Of a stretch of DNA of 64,000 nt, positions 10,301 to 21,318 are shown in pieces. Location of the stretch: NCBI GenBank assembly GCA_035578155.1, contig JAPWDM010000001.1, positions 10,887,543 to 10,951,542 on the forward strand, read 5' to 3'. The notes under the pieces were generated by a model. That model ran no database searches. It was given only the letters and a program-made list of their open reading frames with translations, and was not told where the DNA came from. The translations under genes were made by a program, and so were the position numbers. The DNA is from Brachynemurus nebulosus (taxonomy: Eukaryota; Arthropoda; Insecta; Neuroptera; Myrmeleontidae). Positions within the stretch are counted from its first letter, which is position 1. Every line of letters begins with the position of its first letter.

Positions 10301-12493
10301 CGATGCGTTAAAAACAACTCTGAGTTTTGTTGTCAGACTATCTGGTTTAACTACTGGATGATGAGGCATGTAAAAATTAGATGAACTAGAATTTTCCTCA
10401 TTGACTAATGACATGTGACCTAGTTTAATGTATTCGTCTAAAAACTCTTGGTATTGCTGTTTTAACATAGGATCGCGTTCTAATCTACGCTCCAACGAAT
10501 ATAATAAATTTAACGCATTTTGTTTGGAATCACCCAATGTTTTAGGATTTTTTAAAAATGGAAATTTGACTACAAATCGTCCGGTTGAATCACGTATGGT
10601 AGTCTGCGTGAAGTGATCTTCACAAAATTGTTCTTGTTCTGATAGAACAATTTGACTGGTTTTGGGGGTTTCAATTTCCCAAAATTTCGTTAGTTGCTCA
10701 TCTAAACTTAAATGACAAAATTGTTGTTCGTTTGTGAGTTGTTTACTACATTTATAGTTCCCGCTAATGATCCACCCTAATTTTGTATTTTGACAAATAG
10801 GCATGTGTGGACCAGCCTTTATTTGTCCAATTGAGAGCAGTTGGTAAAATATGCCTACTCCTAGAAGTAAATCGATTGGACTTGAATTATTGAAATTAGG
10901 ATCTGCCAAGTTGATATGTTCGGGTAAATGTAAGTTCGAAATGTCGACGTCCGTTATTGGTAAACTTTTAGTAATTTCGGGTACGACTATAAATGTCAGT
11001 TTGGTACTAAAAGAACCATGTTTTGATTTAATTGTAGCTTCAGCTGCGTGTGTTGCTGAAAAACTACTGTTATTGATACCCTTGATGGGTGTTTGAATTG
11101 GGTAAGTTTTTAGTTCTAACCTACGACACAATTCTCTTGTAATAAAATGTGACATCGACCCGCTGTCGAGAAGTGTTCGAGCAGTCACTGAATTGTTAGT
11201 CGAATTTGCGATATCAACAAGCGCTGTTGATAAAAACATTTGATTTCCTGAGTGGAAACAATTTGCACTGACTACTTCTTGTTGCTCTGAAGGTGCGTCC
11301 TCATGCAACAGAGTATTATGCCTTTTGCGGCATCTACGACACACACCTGATTTGCAATGACGTGCATCAGTATGCGTTGATCGTAAACAATTGGAACATA
11401 GTTTATGTTTGTTGATCTCTGACTGACGATCAGCAATTGGTAATTTTAAAAATGTGTCACATTTATAAATGAAATGTGGACCTGAACATACCGGACATTT
11501 CACATTTGAAGTGAAACTTGAGTATGCTTGCACTTTGTGTGCTGCATTTCGTGACTGATGCCACTGGTTTGCGTTTTGATTTTTATGCGATGCGGTGTTA
11601 TTTATTGTAGACAACACCTGAGCTTTTAAGTTTAGAAATTCAATCATCAATTGCAAAGTGGGTAAATTGTCTGTTTTGTTGCTCGATTCCCATTCCTTTC
11701 TAGTGGAATTGTCCAATTTTAATGAAATTAAATGTATTATTAGAAGATCCCACGATTCAGTTGGTAACTTTAATGTTTTTAAAGCCCTAACATGTTTGTT
11801 GACGTCATCAATCAGCTGACGTATTTGAGTCGCTGAGTCTTTCGATACGACTGGCAAGTTAAAAAGCGCGTTTATATGATTTTGAACTATTAACCGTTTG
11901 TTTTCATATCGACCTTTAACTAATTCCCATGCTAATTCATAATTGCTATCTGTTAGTTCAATAGATTGAATTATTTGAGATGCTTCACCTTTTAACGCCG
12001 ATTTTAAATAATGAAATTTTTGAATATTCAACAATGACGCATTTGAATGAATGAGTGCATGAAATGTGTCATGAAATGACAACCACGTATCATAGGAACC
12101 CTGAAATGTAGGCAATTCTATCTTTGGTAATCTAATTTGTTGTGTTAAGTTATGAAAATTGGATACATTTGAATTTGCACTTTCTGCTGTGTTAAAACTA
12201 CATTCATTTAAAAATGTTTCAACATCTGTTAATATAGAGAAATAGTTATCTTCAAATGCTTCTCTTTCCTCTAGTTGTAGATCAGGTGTTTCAACATCTA
12301 ACATTTCTATTTGTGACTGAATTGTTTGAAATTCATCGAATAGAGGTGTGAATTTATTAAGGCGTAATTTTATAGCTAACACATGATCAATGTCTTTGTT
12401 TGAATAGAAAAATGTTTTAAAGCGAGTTAATGCTGCCTTTAATTGACCGCGTCTTTGAATAAGTAACGGTAATGTAGCCATAATATTGCACAA
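7373..12493 (-). CDS. BEL/Pao Gag-Pol polyprotein, 1706 aa
   Basis: This single open frame encodes all parts needed for reverse transcription and integration. From the N terminus: a Gag-like region with the DUF1759-type stretch from about residue 120; Cys/His knuckles at about 333-395 (CPVC, CSNC, CRRC); a retropepsin-like aspartic protease with LLDSGS at about 441; reverse transcriptase with the catalytic YVDD near 846; RNase H starting GFCDSS near 1025; integrase with an HHCC finger near 1328-1370 and DDE acidic residues in DFCGPF (about 1403), CDNATTF (about 1465) and GLWESAVKAVK (about 1520); and a C-terminal DUF5641-like domain at about 1600-1690. Two starts are possible, Met1 and Met5. 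The frame is uninterrupted and of normal length for the family. Gag and Pol share one frame, so no frameshift is needed. Confidence 0.97.
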   Translation of the reverse strand: MCNIMATLPLLIQRRGQLKAALTRFKTFFYSNKDIDHVLAIKLRLNKFTPLFDEFQTIQSQIEMLDVETPDLQLEEREAFEDNYFSILTDVETFLNECSFNTAESANSNVSNFHNLTQQIRLPKIELPTFQGSYDTWLSFHDTFHALIHSNASLLNIQKFHYLKSALKGEASQIIQSIELTDSNYELAWELVKGRYENKRLIVQNHINALFNLPVVSKDSATQIRQLIDDVNKHVRALKTLKLPTESWDLLIIHLISLKLDNSTRKEWESSNKTDNLPTLQLMIEFLNLKAQVLSTINNTASHKNQNANQWHQSRNAAHKVQAYSSFTSNVKCPVCSGPHFIYKCDTFLKLPIADRQSEINKHKLCSNCLRSTHTDARHCKSGVCRRCRKRHNTLLHEDAPSEQQEVVSANCFHSGNQMFLSTALVDIANSTNNSVTARTLLDSGSMSHFITRELCRRLELKTYPIQTPIKGINNSSFSATHAAEATIKSKHGSFSTKLTFIVVPEITKSLPITDVDISNLHLPEHINLADPNFNNSSPIDLLLGVGIFYQLLSIGQIKAGPHMPICQNTKLGWIISGNYKCSKQLTNEQQFCHLSLDEQLTKFWEIETPKTSQIVLSEQEQFCEDHFTQTTIRDSTGRFVVKFPFLKNPKTLGDSKQNALNLLYSLERRLERDPMLKQQYQEFLDEYIKLGHMSLVNEENSSSSNFYMPHHPVVKPDSLTTKLRVVFNASAKSTSGYSLNDLQAIGATIQNDLFSILLRFRKHNVVLTADITKMYRQVLIAPEERTFQRILWRSSPDEAVKCYELNTVIYGTTAAPFLAIRCLQQIAINNREQYSVASKVIINDFYVDDCITGCNSTDEAIKLRDDLVNILSQGNFHLRKWSSNVPAVLEEFSSTDGNNFIIDKNTTSKTLGLLWNSSLDTLEYTVKQTQSEQHSTKRAILSTIAQLFDPLGILGPIVISAKILLQQIWQLKLQWDEQVPKHIHDSWMKYQEQLPQLKNLRVPRKFSEFATYSQIEIHGFCDSSQQAYGAAVYIRTMDSNSCSVRLLCAKSRVAPLKAVSLPRLELCGAVLLVQLVDKAQTALGIELNSIHYWTDSQIVLCWIHSPSRTWKTFVSNRVSEIHQHSETYQWRHVGTKDNPADLISRGVTPQQLIESEIWFNGPSWLCQSEEYWPNQTKSDETQFSDSVLEARKTSTNVFVTITDTSLFSRFSSFNKLRRVTAYILRFYDNCKNPNSRRSGVLSVTELNNAHDTIIKLVQKEAFGSDIEHLKTKACVKPSSNLSSLTPFIDNDGFLRVGGRLRHSTSIDFQQKHPLLLPKSHHITKLILTHYHIINLHSGVQATLTAVRLRYWPLAAKSVLKRIIFECVTCFRVNPKCGQTLMGDLPINRVQPSKPFSYCGIDFCGPFHVSEIRRRGKSHVKTYICIFKCFATKACHLELVLGLTTEAFLGALKRFIARRGKPLEINCDNATTFVGACNELTELSNLFNSSKHKNTVISYTATEGIKWKFIPPRSPHFGGLWESAVKAVKFHLKRIAGNANLTFEEMFTLIAQIESCINSRPLTPMSNDPNDLNPLTPAHFLIGDNLQAVPEPDITNLNVNTLSHWQRVQQCTQHFWKRWSSEYLQQLQQRAKWKDSKPNISINDLVLIRDDNQPPLQWKLGHVIDVTHGSDKVVRVVKLKTLNGIITRVSAKLCPFPVREDQDNMC

Positions 12494-13237
12494 ATTGAAA
12501 TTTGTATATAAATGAAAAGTAAATAAGGAAAATAAAAAGGAAATCTAGCGACACGTACCTTAATATGATAATGTTTGTGATGATTGAACTGCTGATGTAT
12601 GTTGCAATGACTGCAATGTTCGTTTGGCGCGCTGAATGTGTTGATTTTTGTTGAATGAACGCTGCACCATGAAGAATGTATCGTAAATGGACGATGATTC
12701 TTGTATACTGATGACTGAATTGTCCACCACTTGATGTATGATGTTTGATGTTTGTTTTGACACCAAAAAATGACAATGTGTATGATGCAAATTGTTGTTA
12801 ATTTGATGTAATTATACGTATGCAATTTTGTTTGAACTGCTTGATACGTATACGAATGAATGTAGATATATGTATGTATGTGATGGTTGCTTGTTGGCCG
12901 ATAAACGCACGCTGTCTCAACTGAAGACAATGGCTGTGTGTGTTATCTGTGAAGTCTTGCTGTTCACCCTATGTCGAGTGACGACCACCGTAAGTTGCCC
13001 TGTTGTGTGTTGAATGCACGTTGATCGCGTTGGCTGTGTTTATTGTGTTCTTTCTTGCACACTCACTTCCACTAGAATGTCTATCCTTGTTCACTGACTA
13101 ACCACCGCGTACACAATACATCCATACACGAGATGATATGAATTTGAAGAAATAACGATTTTTTCTTTGTTTGACTGGATCAATTTTGATTGATTTTGAT
13201 CGATTTTATGTAATTTCGCTCGAAGGACCAAAAAATA
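12494..13237 (-). other. 5' leader of the BEL/Pao element
   Basis: About 745 nt lie between the 5' LTR and the Gag-Pol start. Short frames here (up to 163 codons) are low-complexity and rich in H, I, Y and T, and they overlap each other in several frames. They show no domain features and are unlikely to be genes. Confidence 0.7.
13216..13230 (-). promoter_or_regulatory. Candidate tRNA primer-binding site
   Basis: On the minus strand TGGTCCTTCGAGCGA begins 7 nt inside the 5' LTR edge. TGG is complementary to a tRNA 3' CCA. I cannot assign the tRNA with confidence. Confidence 0.7.
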
Positions 13238-13432
13238 TGTTGAATTTTATGCTTTATATCAATGACGTTGAATGATTTTGTAAATGAAACACAATGATGT
13301 TTTTGTAAAATTAGTTTTAATAATCACTTTTTGGTAAACACATCAGTACATGTGGCATGGACAACTGTTAGTTTGATACTGATCATAACATGATACATGC
13401 GTAAATTGCGCATGTATGTTGAAATTTCAACA
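13238..13432 (-). repeat. 5' LTR of the BEL/Pao element
   Basis: 195 bp, matching the left LTR at every base I compared. It should carry the promoter for minus-strand transcription. The GTGGT duplication follows at 13,433. Confidence 0.95.
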
Positions 13433-13437
13433 GTGGT

Positions 13438-14163
13438 TTTAATTAAAATTACCTTTGTGTTACCTTTATTGTGCTGTAACTGGTTGTAGAAGCTTTTCGT
13501 TAGTTTCGTTAGTTAGTTTTGTTAAACTTTTTGTTAGTTTTTGCTTTAAGTTTAGCACTCGAGAAACAAGCATGTTTCTGGAGTGAAACAAGATTATATT
13601 GATTGATGTTATTTTCCTGCAAATATATTTCACTGCATTTTTTGTCATTACAAGAAAAGATACCTATAGTTCGTCCCCTTTTCTAAATATATTTAGAAAA
13701 TTGCAGTATCTGTAGCAATATAAAAAAGTGGTCACCACGTGCTCATATTTTCCACCCAAACTAACTTTGCATAAGCATCAAACAGCTAAAATTTTTTTAT
13801 TTTCGGTAACTGATTCGTTAATTTCTTGTAGTCGCTTTTTTAAGTAGAAACATGTTAAACACAATGCTGTAAAACAGAGAATCATTGTTTAAACTTTCTT
13901 GAATTTTTCACATTTTATTAAATAACCAGCTCAATACTAATAAAATTCATTTGAACTAAGTTTCCATCCAATTAAACATTTCACTTAAATGTAACATAAT
14001 TTAATTTAAATAAATAATCACTGATAGCGGTAAATTTTTCACTGCACACAATATAGTCAATCATATTTTTAGCCCCGCTCTCATCAACAATGGGCTATCT
14101 AAAGGAAGAACTGTAAAAATGATTCACTAGTTTCAATAACTGACTGTAGATAGGTATTTATAG
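13438..14163. other. AT-rich spacer without recognisable gene
   Basis: A short minus-strand frame at 13,466-13,648 is rich in TKLTNE-type simple repetition (TTAGTTTCGTTAG-like DNA). Nothing else is recognised. Confidence 0.5.
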
Positions 14164-14171
14164 GTTCAAAC

Positions 14172-14949
14172 TAGAGATGAAACGAATGTCAAATTTTTGA
14201 TATTTGCGAATACGAATGCGAATGTTGACGTAATATAACCTGTGAGCATGCGTCAAAAACTAAAGACGTGCGTGCAAGATTTCTTATTGTATTATTTTAA
14301 AAAAATTTGTTTAAGGTAGTTGGTCCGAAAAACGATTTTTCAACGGATTTTAACGAAACTTCTCTAAACATTTATTTAATTCAATACCAATAATATGAGT
14401 TTATACCAAAAAAAAAAATTGACAGCCCAATTTTGAGAAAAACGGTTTCAGTTTTGTAACACGGGCTCTTATGGGAAGTTGACATATTCACACGACTTTT
14501 TTGCATAAAATGAAAACATGGCAAAGGAATTTGATAAAAATTTAATGTTATAAAATACAAAGTTACAAACCATATTTAATAACAAATAAAAATTATTGAT
14601 CGCGCCGTTTTTGAAATATAATTTATAAACATCATTTTACAACGTTTTTACAACGCTTTTTCAACAATGCTTTTATATTGCTACAACATAAGCGCGCGGA
14701 AATTAAAAAAAAAAAAAACAAGTGGTATACAAATATAATAACTGAAGAATATTTATTAGCTAATTTTTGATAAGGGAAAATTTTTTCGCTAAGCTATACT
14801 TTTGTGCCTGACTATCTCGCACCAAATAGGTACCTTAAGAGTAAAATCGTGTGATATTTTATTTTTCAAATGATAAAAAGTATAATACCCGTTTAACCTT
14901 TTTAATACTCGTACTTTTTTTACGAATACGAATATTTGTTGTATTTCTA
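14172..14949. mobile_element. Non-autonomous hAT-like element
   Basis: The left end is TAGAGATGAAACGAATGTC and the right end inverts to TAGAAATACAACAAATATTCG. Sub-terminal GAATACGAAT motifs are present at both ends. Flanking octamers GTTCAAAC (14,164-14,171) and GTTCCAAC (14,950-14,957) match at 7 of 8 positions, as expected for a slightly aged 8-bp hAT duplication. No transposase is encoded. Confidence 0.7.
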
Positions 14950-14957
14950 GTTCCAAC

Positions 14958-15510
14958 ATCTACAGATGTGGAAGTACTGAAACAACTGTGAAAAACTACA
15001 GCTACTGAGAAACTAATTGTAAGTTAATGCGTGTCGAACTCGCACTTATCAGTAGGTGCCAATTTGATTTGGGCAAAATATAAATTAGTACTAATAGTTA
15101 GTAGAAATTTTCACTAACATAAAAATTCATATAACTTATAAGTGATAGGACTGATAAAGTAATAAACAATTTCAATAAATAAGATAAAAAAAATATTCTT
15201 TCTTCAATTCTTTTCCACTTACTGATTTCAATCGTTTTCATAAACCGACAACAATCTAAGTGTTCTTTGAGCAGACAAAATTATTGAATAAAATATGATA
15301 AAATAGAATACTTTAATGAAAAATCGTTCAATTGTAACTAAAATGCATTCGAAATCAAATGAAAAATAAGAATACTAGAATGAAATATTTAAATTTAAAA
15401 GATAAAGTAGTTAAGTTCAAGAAGAATGAAAAAGGAAATGCATAGAATTCTAGTGGGAAACTGAATAAGGTAGAGAATACTATTTGTTGATAGTGGAAAA
15501 AAAGTTGTAG
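14958..15510. other. AT-rich spacer with a repeat shared with 19.6 kb
   Basis: 15,353-15,416 (AATACTAGAATGAAATATTT..) is an inverted, slightly diverged copy of 19,640-19,700. Otherwise nothing recognisable is seen. Confidence 0.5.
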
Positions 15511-15570
15511 GGCAGGGCAGGGTAAAAAAGAGACACAAATTTTTATTAACTTCAAGTGTTAAATTTGAAT
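15511..15570 (+). repeat. Terminus of a dispersed GGGTAAAAAA-GACA family, left-facing copy
   Basis: TAGGGCAGGGCAGGGTAAAA followed by GAGACA and TTAACTTCAAGTGTTAAATT. The same two blocks occur inverted at 21,000-21,104. Related termini are at 32.8, 33.4, 41.2 and 42.6 kb. Confidence 0.6.
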
Positions 15571-15629
15571 ACCCCTGTCGCAGCATCTGCATAACATAGC
15601 GAATTTCCAAATTTTGGGGACTGGCGGAT

Positions 15630-16075
15630 CTCATCTAAGAACTGTACCTATTTAAAATAGTTTAGCTTTCTAAGAGTAAAAGATTTTTTAAAATCGGCTG
15701 GGTAATTAGTTTTGATATTTTTGGAACCCAAGAACCCGAACGGACTTTGTGCAGCATAGTTGTATCCATCTAAAATAATTTAGTTCTCTAACAGTGAAAA
15801 AATTTTCAAAATCGGTCGGTTAGTTTATTTTTTACAATAATGGGAACAGTAAACCCTGGCGGAAATCATACAACATAACCTTTATTCATCTAAAATAATT
15901 TTAGTAAAAAGTTTATCCTAACAGTAAAAAACGGGTCCTAGGGATCTCATATAACTTATGGTAGTTCGTAAGGTTCTTGTGGACATCATTTAATTACTTA
16001 ATGAATTCAAATACTTTAACTTACTAACGGTGAAAAAATTTTCAAAATTTTCGACATTCGCTAAAAAAATCATTG
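15630..16075. repeat. Degenerate tandem repeat, period about 120 bp
   Basis: The pair 'CATCTAAAATAATTTAG' and 'CTAACAGTGAAAAAATTTTC' recurs near 15,640, 15,768, 15,888 and 16,000 with substitutions. No coding frame persists through it. Confidence 0.55.
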
Positions 16076-16329
16076 AAAAATATTTGATATGTTTCGATCA
16101 ATTAATGGTCAACATCAGCAAATAAAAGTTACTAAAATCGAAGAAAAGAATGAGTTATTTGTCCGTAGAAATTAAAATACAAATTCTGAAAACGAGCAAA
16201 GAAATATTGAAAAAACTAGATCGGCAAAACATTCTGACAAATAACACTACCCAACTAATACTTGCCAATTTGAATGAAACTTAACATACTTATTAAACAG
16301 CGAAAAATATTAAATACGTGTTTTTTTAT

Positions 16330-17165
16330 TTCGGCTAAATACGCTTTTTAGGGGTAGAAAACACCATTCAACCTCTGTAGATGAAAACAGTTATAGCTAA
16401 ATATTTTTGAAACGACATATTTTCTGAAAAAAGGGCTGAGTACCAAATTTGTAGAATTTAAAGCGATGCACTTGATAGTGACCCTGAAATCGATTTTCAA
16501 GGTCAGTTGAAAATGATTAGCCATTGCCGAACTTTGACCATATCCTGTACCTATAAGCAGTAATTTCATGTATTGACTCAATCTATCTTCAAAATTGATT
16601 TGTTGCGTTATTTTTCTAAAATAAAAAAAATAAAAACCTGACGAAATGGAAAAATAGGCGCAAATTTATAGAAAAAATTAGAAGAAAACATTTTTGTAAG
16701 TAATTTTAGAAGTAAAGTTAAGAAAAGATTTAATATCACTCCAATTGTAAGTTAAACATTAACTTTATGTTATACAAGAAATTTTCAAAATTTTTTAAAA
16801 TTTTTATTGCTACTCTATAGTTATCATATTAGGAATTCAATTCAACATATGATTAACTATTATTTTTCCGATTGCGATTGAGCAAGTATTTTTCAAAATT
16901 ACTTCTTGATCACTTATTTTCTATCTTGCATGTGAAATTCGTTCGAATATACTTTGAACCATTTAGGGATGAAAAGTAAACTACTCCTTTTGAAAAATAT
17001 TAAATGATTTTCAAATGACTTTGGAAATTGACCTCAAGGTCAACTTCAAAGTCATCATCAAGTGCATCACTTTGAACTCTATAACTTTGGTCCTAAGCAC
17101 TTTTTTCAGAAAATATATCGTACCATAATCCACTTCTATGTTGATTCCTGGTCTCTTTTCCTGCG
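16330..17165. repeat. Diverged inverted repeat with 'aaggtcac..aagtgcat' text
   Basis: The segment around 16,400-16,500 (TTTTCTGAAAAAAGGGCTGAG, GATGCACTTGATAGTGACC) is mirrored at about 17,025-17,130 at roughly 80% similarity. The CAAGGTCA motifs also appear at 1440-1465 and 52,480-52,520, so this is a dispersed family. No gene. Confidence 0.55.
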
Positions 17166-19286
17166 TTTCTAATATTTATGTCAATAAAAAATGTGCTACC
17201 GTAGACAAGGATGAATAGGTACGCATTCAGACTTCACACCGTATTTTTTTGTATTTATTTTATGAGTACCTAATCTTTAATATATTAAAAATTTACGCGA
17301 AGATGGTCACTTTATCAGCAGTATCCAAAAAAATTTAAAAACGGTGGTTTTTGAAAAATTAACAAAAATCGTATAATTTCTTCTCTATGAAAAATTGGGG
17401 TAAAAAGAGACGAGAAAAGAGTAAATGGGGACAACCCGTAGGGTCGACCAAAATTGAAATTCTAATATAAAATAATTTCGAACTTTTTGTATTTATACAT
17501 TCAAAAAAGAAATAATAGGTACTTGATGATTTTCTGTAAAAATAAACGTAGAATCTAAAATAAAGTTTATATACTCCTGTCGTTTACCCCTAAGTTTATA
17601 TTCCTCCTATTCTTATTTTAGTTCAAAAAATAATTTTTCAAAAGACTAAGACATAATAATTAATAACAGTGAGATTCTACGTCCATTTTCAGACTTTTGT
17701 CTCATACAGACGTTACCTAGAATTTTTTTTATCTACAAAAACATCAGTCTACAGAATTTAATTTATTAGTTAGGAAAATAATTCAAATATGTCTCACTAA
17801 CAATAAATGTCTTAAATGAGTTTAAAAAATCAAAACGATACTGTTTATTAAATTGCGTAAAAGCTAGTAAATGCAATAACAGATATGATGAATTTATAAG
17901 GATTTTCTTGTACTACAAAATCTTAAAAATATGGAAACGCGTACTTTTTTTTCGTTAATTGTGTTTTATTCTTTTGCACAAAATTTTAAAAATACTTTAT
18001 TTTCTTAAGAAAGGGAGGCAACTTTAGTCACAGATATGCCTATGAACAGTTTTTGGTAATCCGGGAAAAACGAAAACACTTTTTAAAATTTTTTTATTGT
18101 TAAAATCGAAATGTTCTTTTAAAGAGGGTTAAAATTACCATATTTTATATTAAAATTTTGACACAATCACTCCCTAATTAACGAGCCTTACTTAATATTA
18201 GCAAATTGAGAAAAAACACGTCAATTAGATTTTTTTACACAGATTTTATTTGTTATATAATTCAAAAGGATATTTTAAAAATGTGTATGAATGGCTTTCA
18301 TTAAATAAATTTCAATATATTTTCCATTTATTTTAACAGTGGAATGTCCTTATTAGTGGCTATACTTTCGGCTTGGAGCGAATTAGACGAAGATTTTCTT
18401 CTAAAACCAAATTTAATAATTAATTAAAGAAATAAAAAAAATTTGTGGATTTCCTACCGTTCAAATATAATCTTTATTGTATGTAAAAATGTTATTACAT
18501 TTTTTCAAAAAACTGTAAGTAAACTGTAAAATTTTCTTTACAAATATGTTAAAATAGAGAAATGTTTCCTTTTTAATTTATTTTTAACTCTTTTTAAATG
18601 ATTCACTTTAAAATTTTTTAATATTTCTTAATCGAAATTTCATAAAAGAATGTGTCAAAATTTAAAAAAATTTTTCTTTGTTAAAAAAAAAAATTGAATG
18701 TGCAAAATTTTTAATATTAGAATGCTCTGATTATACAATTCTAATCATAACTGTATTGTCAATTGGATAGAAAATTACGTAAAAATATTATTGTTTGAAT
18801 ATGATTTAACGTAATTTTTATACGATTGAAGCAAACTCTTATTAATTTTAGGAAGGTGTAAATATAATCTAAATTCTGATCATATCACATAACAGATATC
18901 GTCGGGATTTTTTTTGTAAAAAAAAAATGGAACAGAGATACATTATAAAAACATTTAACTGACAGAGAAATAGAATATAGCCAAATCGTTAAATTGGATT
19001 AAAAAAATCATGACACGCTACTTATAAAGCGGTTTTTTTTCGAATTTAGCTCGCAAAAAATGAGACAGAAAAAAAAAGAATGCGAGTGCGAGTGAAATGG
19101 AGAACGACATATTTCCTAGTTTTTCTCGAAAAGTAAGTAATTTAGAGCAACGGTATAAAAATATTTTTTATGCATTTTACCTTTTACAATGGCTTAGTGT
19201 AAAAAAAAATTTGAAAAATTGCTTAATTCTGGCAAAAAACTCATTTTGTTGACAAAAAACGCCCGGAAAACCTACTTCTGGGCATC
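17166..19286. other. AT-rich region, no recognisable gene
   Basis: Over 2 kb with only short open frames, poly-A and poly-T runs, and no family motif. A GGGGTAAAAAGAGACGAG segment at about 17,397 is a fragment of the dispersed GGGTAAAA-GACA family. Confidence 0.5.
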
Positions 19287-19590
<304 letters not shown>

Positions 19591-20117
19591 TTCGCTAAAA
19601 ATTAATAAAAAGTATTATAACAAAATACATAGTATATTTTACTTAATTACTTTATCTTTTAAATTTAAATATTTCATTCTAGTATTATTTTTCATTTTCA
19701 AAAGTATTATAACAAAATACATAGTACCGTCAGTTCTGGCGAATCTGGACGATTTTTTCAGTTTTCTTGGAAATGAATTGTTTAGAGTTTATTTAAAAAA
19801 TTCTAAAAAAATAATTTAAATGCTTTATATCACGAGCATATAGGACAGTGATAAAAATATCAAAATCGGTACTGCAACATTTTTTTTTTTTTGGTTAAAT
19901 AGTGTCCAGATTCGCCCCTATGTGTAGGGCGAATCTGGACAGTGCTTTATTTGCAATATAAATCACATTCAGTCAAGCATATGGGTAAAATCGAACATAA
20001 AAAGATAAAAATAGCTGAATTTCCAATCTGGAAATTCGCTAAGATAAATATCTGACATCAGCGAATGACTTTTGATAGGTCATTTACATTGAAAAACATT
20101 TTGAATGTAAATGAATT

Positions 20118-20565
20118 TTATTTCGATTTGCCTTTGAGTTTATCATGCAAGGTCGATTTGGGAACATGGAAATATTCAGCAGCTTGCCTGAGCGATTTTC
20201 TTTTATTTTTAATATCGGTAAGCAGGGGCACAGCAACTACATATCTACAGGGGGGTCCAATAAAAATTTAAATTATCAAATTTTTTGATAACGCAGTTCT
20301 ATGATAAGAATGGAAAATGTTGTAATAAAATGTCGTCTCCCAAAATTTGATTTTCAAATAAAAAATATTAGTAGACCACTAAAAATTTTGCTTTTTAATA
20401 TATAAATAAAATAAATTGAACGAAAATTTCCAGGTAATTTTAGGGAGTCTGGACCCCTTGGACCGCCCCGGTTGTTGCGTCTCTGTCAAAAAGAGCCCAT
20501 TTTATGTTATCTAGACTACAGTTTATGTAGTTTATACCCACTTTCTTTTTATATTGACGCACCAT
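20118..20565 (-). pseudogene. Pogo-like transposase N-terminus, split and truncated
   Basis: The start codon at 20,565 opens with MVRQYKKK, typical of pogo and Tigger transposases. The frame then runs to KWALFD before the insertion at 20,223-20,485. Beyond the insertion it continues as a helix-turn-helix of the Psq/CENP-B type, with SLRQAAEYFHVPKSTL followed by KLKGKSK and a stop at 20,118-20,120. The domain binds the transposon ends in intact relatives. The DDE catalytic domain is absent, so the gene is dead twice over: interrupted and truncated. The helix motif matches the family closely, and its position inside TIRs with TA flanks agrees. Confidence 0.75.
20223..20485. mobile_element. 263-bp hAT-like insertion inside the pogo transposase
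   Basis: The left end CAGGGGCACAGCAAC and inverted right end CAGAGACGCAACAAC match at 11 of 15 positions. The flanking octamers TCGGTAAG (20,215-20,222) and TCAAAAAG (20,486-20,493) agree at 5 of 8. With one flank removed, the transposase frame continues without a shift across the site. No coding capacity is seen. Confidence 0.65.
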
Positions 20566-20994
20566 GGTGTATGAATTCGCCTCACCTATTGATAATTTTT
20601 TGTTAATCAATTTATAAAAAAAAAAAAAAAATTAAGCACAATACAGCTTTCATTTTTGGTACATATATTGTCAAAAAAACGCCAAACATTTTGTTGCCAG
20701 TCCCTACTTTATATATGTAACTGTTTTTTTTTTTTTTGTACAGCAGTTTCTTTATAAGATTTCAAAACGCACGTTATTTTTAAAAATTATAAACAAGGCG
20801 GCTGTAAAATAACAAAATATAAATATGTCACGTTCACCGCTTTTCTTTGATGACTAACTCATAACTGACAAAATTCAGTAGTACAGATTGATCTATGACC
20901 TTGTACGGTCATAACACTGACGAAGAAATATCGAGAAGCAGCTCTGTCTAGATTCGCCCCTATTGTCCAGATTCGTCCCAACTGATGGTATGAA

Positions 20995-21104
20995 TTTTGT
21001 TATAATACTTTTTATTTTTCAAATTTAACACTTGAAGTTAATAATTTTTTTTTTTTTACCACACCTGCGCGGGTGTCTTGTTTTTACCCCGCCCTACCCT
21101 ATTT
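20995..21104 (-). repeat. Inverted partner of the terminus at 15.5 kb
   Basis: AATTTAACACTTGAAGTTAA followed by TTTTTACCCCGCCCTACCCTA is the reverse complement of the blocks at 15,511-15,570. Everything between (5.6 kb) could be one much-interrupted element, or these could be two separate fragments. Confidence 0.55.
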
Positions 21105-21318
21105 AGAAATAACTCACCAAGCGTCATTTTGACTCGTTTCAAATAACCTCATATCATAGACTGATTGATAGATGTATACATATAAAAAATTCGCCGAGTG
21201 CGTGCTGGACACGCATTGAGCCAAAGTTCTTCAGTAGCCAGAGGTTTTCGAAGTTTTCGGAATGAAATATAAGATATCAACTCAAGTATATTACCTTCCT
21301 CTCTATTTAGGCTATATA

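Larger units (their letters stand above)
6831..13432 (-). mobile_element. Complete BEL/Pao LTR retrotransposon, 6602 bp
   Basis: Two 195-bp direct LTRs starting TGTTGAA and ending TTCAACA bracket one long minus-strand polyprotein gene. In element orientation the order is: right LTR, candidate primer-binding site, leader of about 745 nt, Gag-Pol, purine-rich tract, left LTR. A GTGGT duplication flanks the whole. The LTRs show no difference by eye and the coding frame is open, so the insertion is recent and may be competent. No envelope-like second frame is present. Confidence 0.97.
19727..20988 (-). mobile_element. Pogo-like DNA transposon relic with TA duplication
   Basis: The ends are CCGTCAGTTCTGGCGAATCT at the left, and CCATCAGTTGGGACGAATCT when the right end is inverted. 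TA flanks both sides (19,725-19,726 and 20,989-20,990). GTCCAGATTCGCCCCTA motifs repeat near both ends. It encodes the start of a pogo-type transposase on the minus strand and has lost most of the rest. It is itself interrupted by a small hAT-like element. Confidence 0.75.

Noticed and set aside
7539..11096. Plus-strand frames inside the BEL/Pao coding region
   Set aside because: They are antisense shadows of a well-supported 1706-codon gene.
12417..12930. Extra genes or an envelope frame in the BEL/Pao leader
   Set aside because: Three overlapping low-complexity frames with no signal peptide, membrane anchor or family motif. They lie upstream of Gag in the leader.
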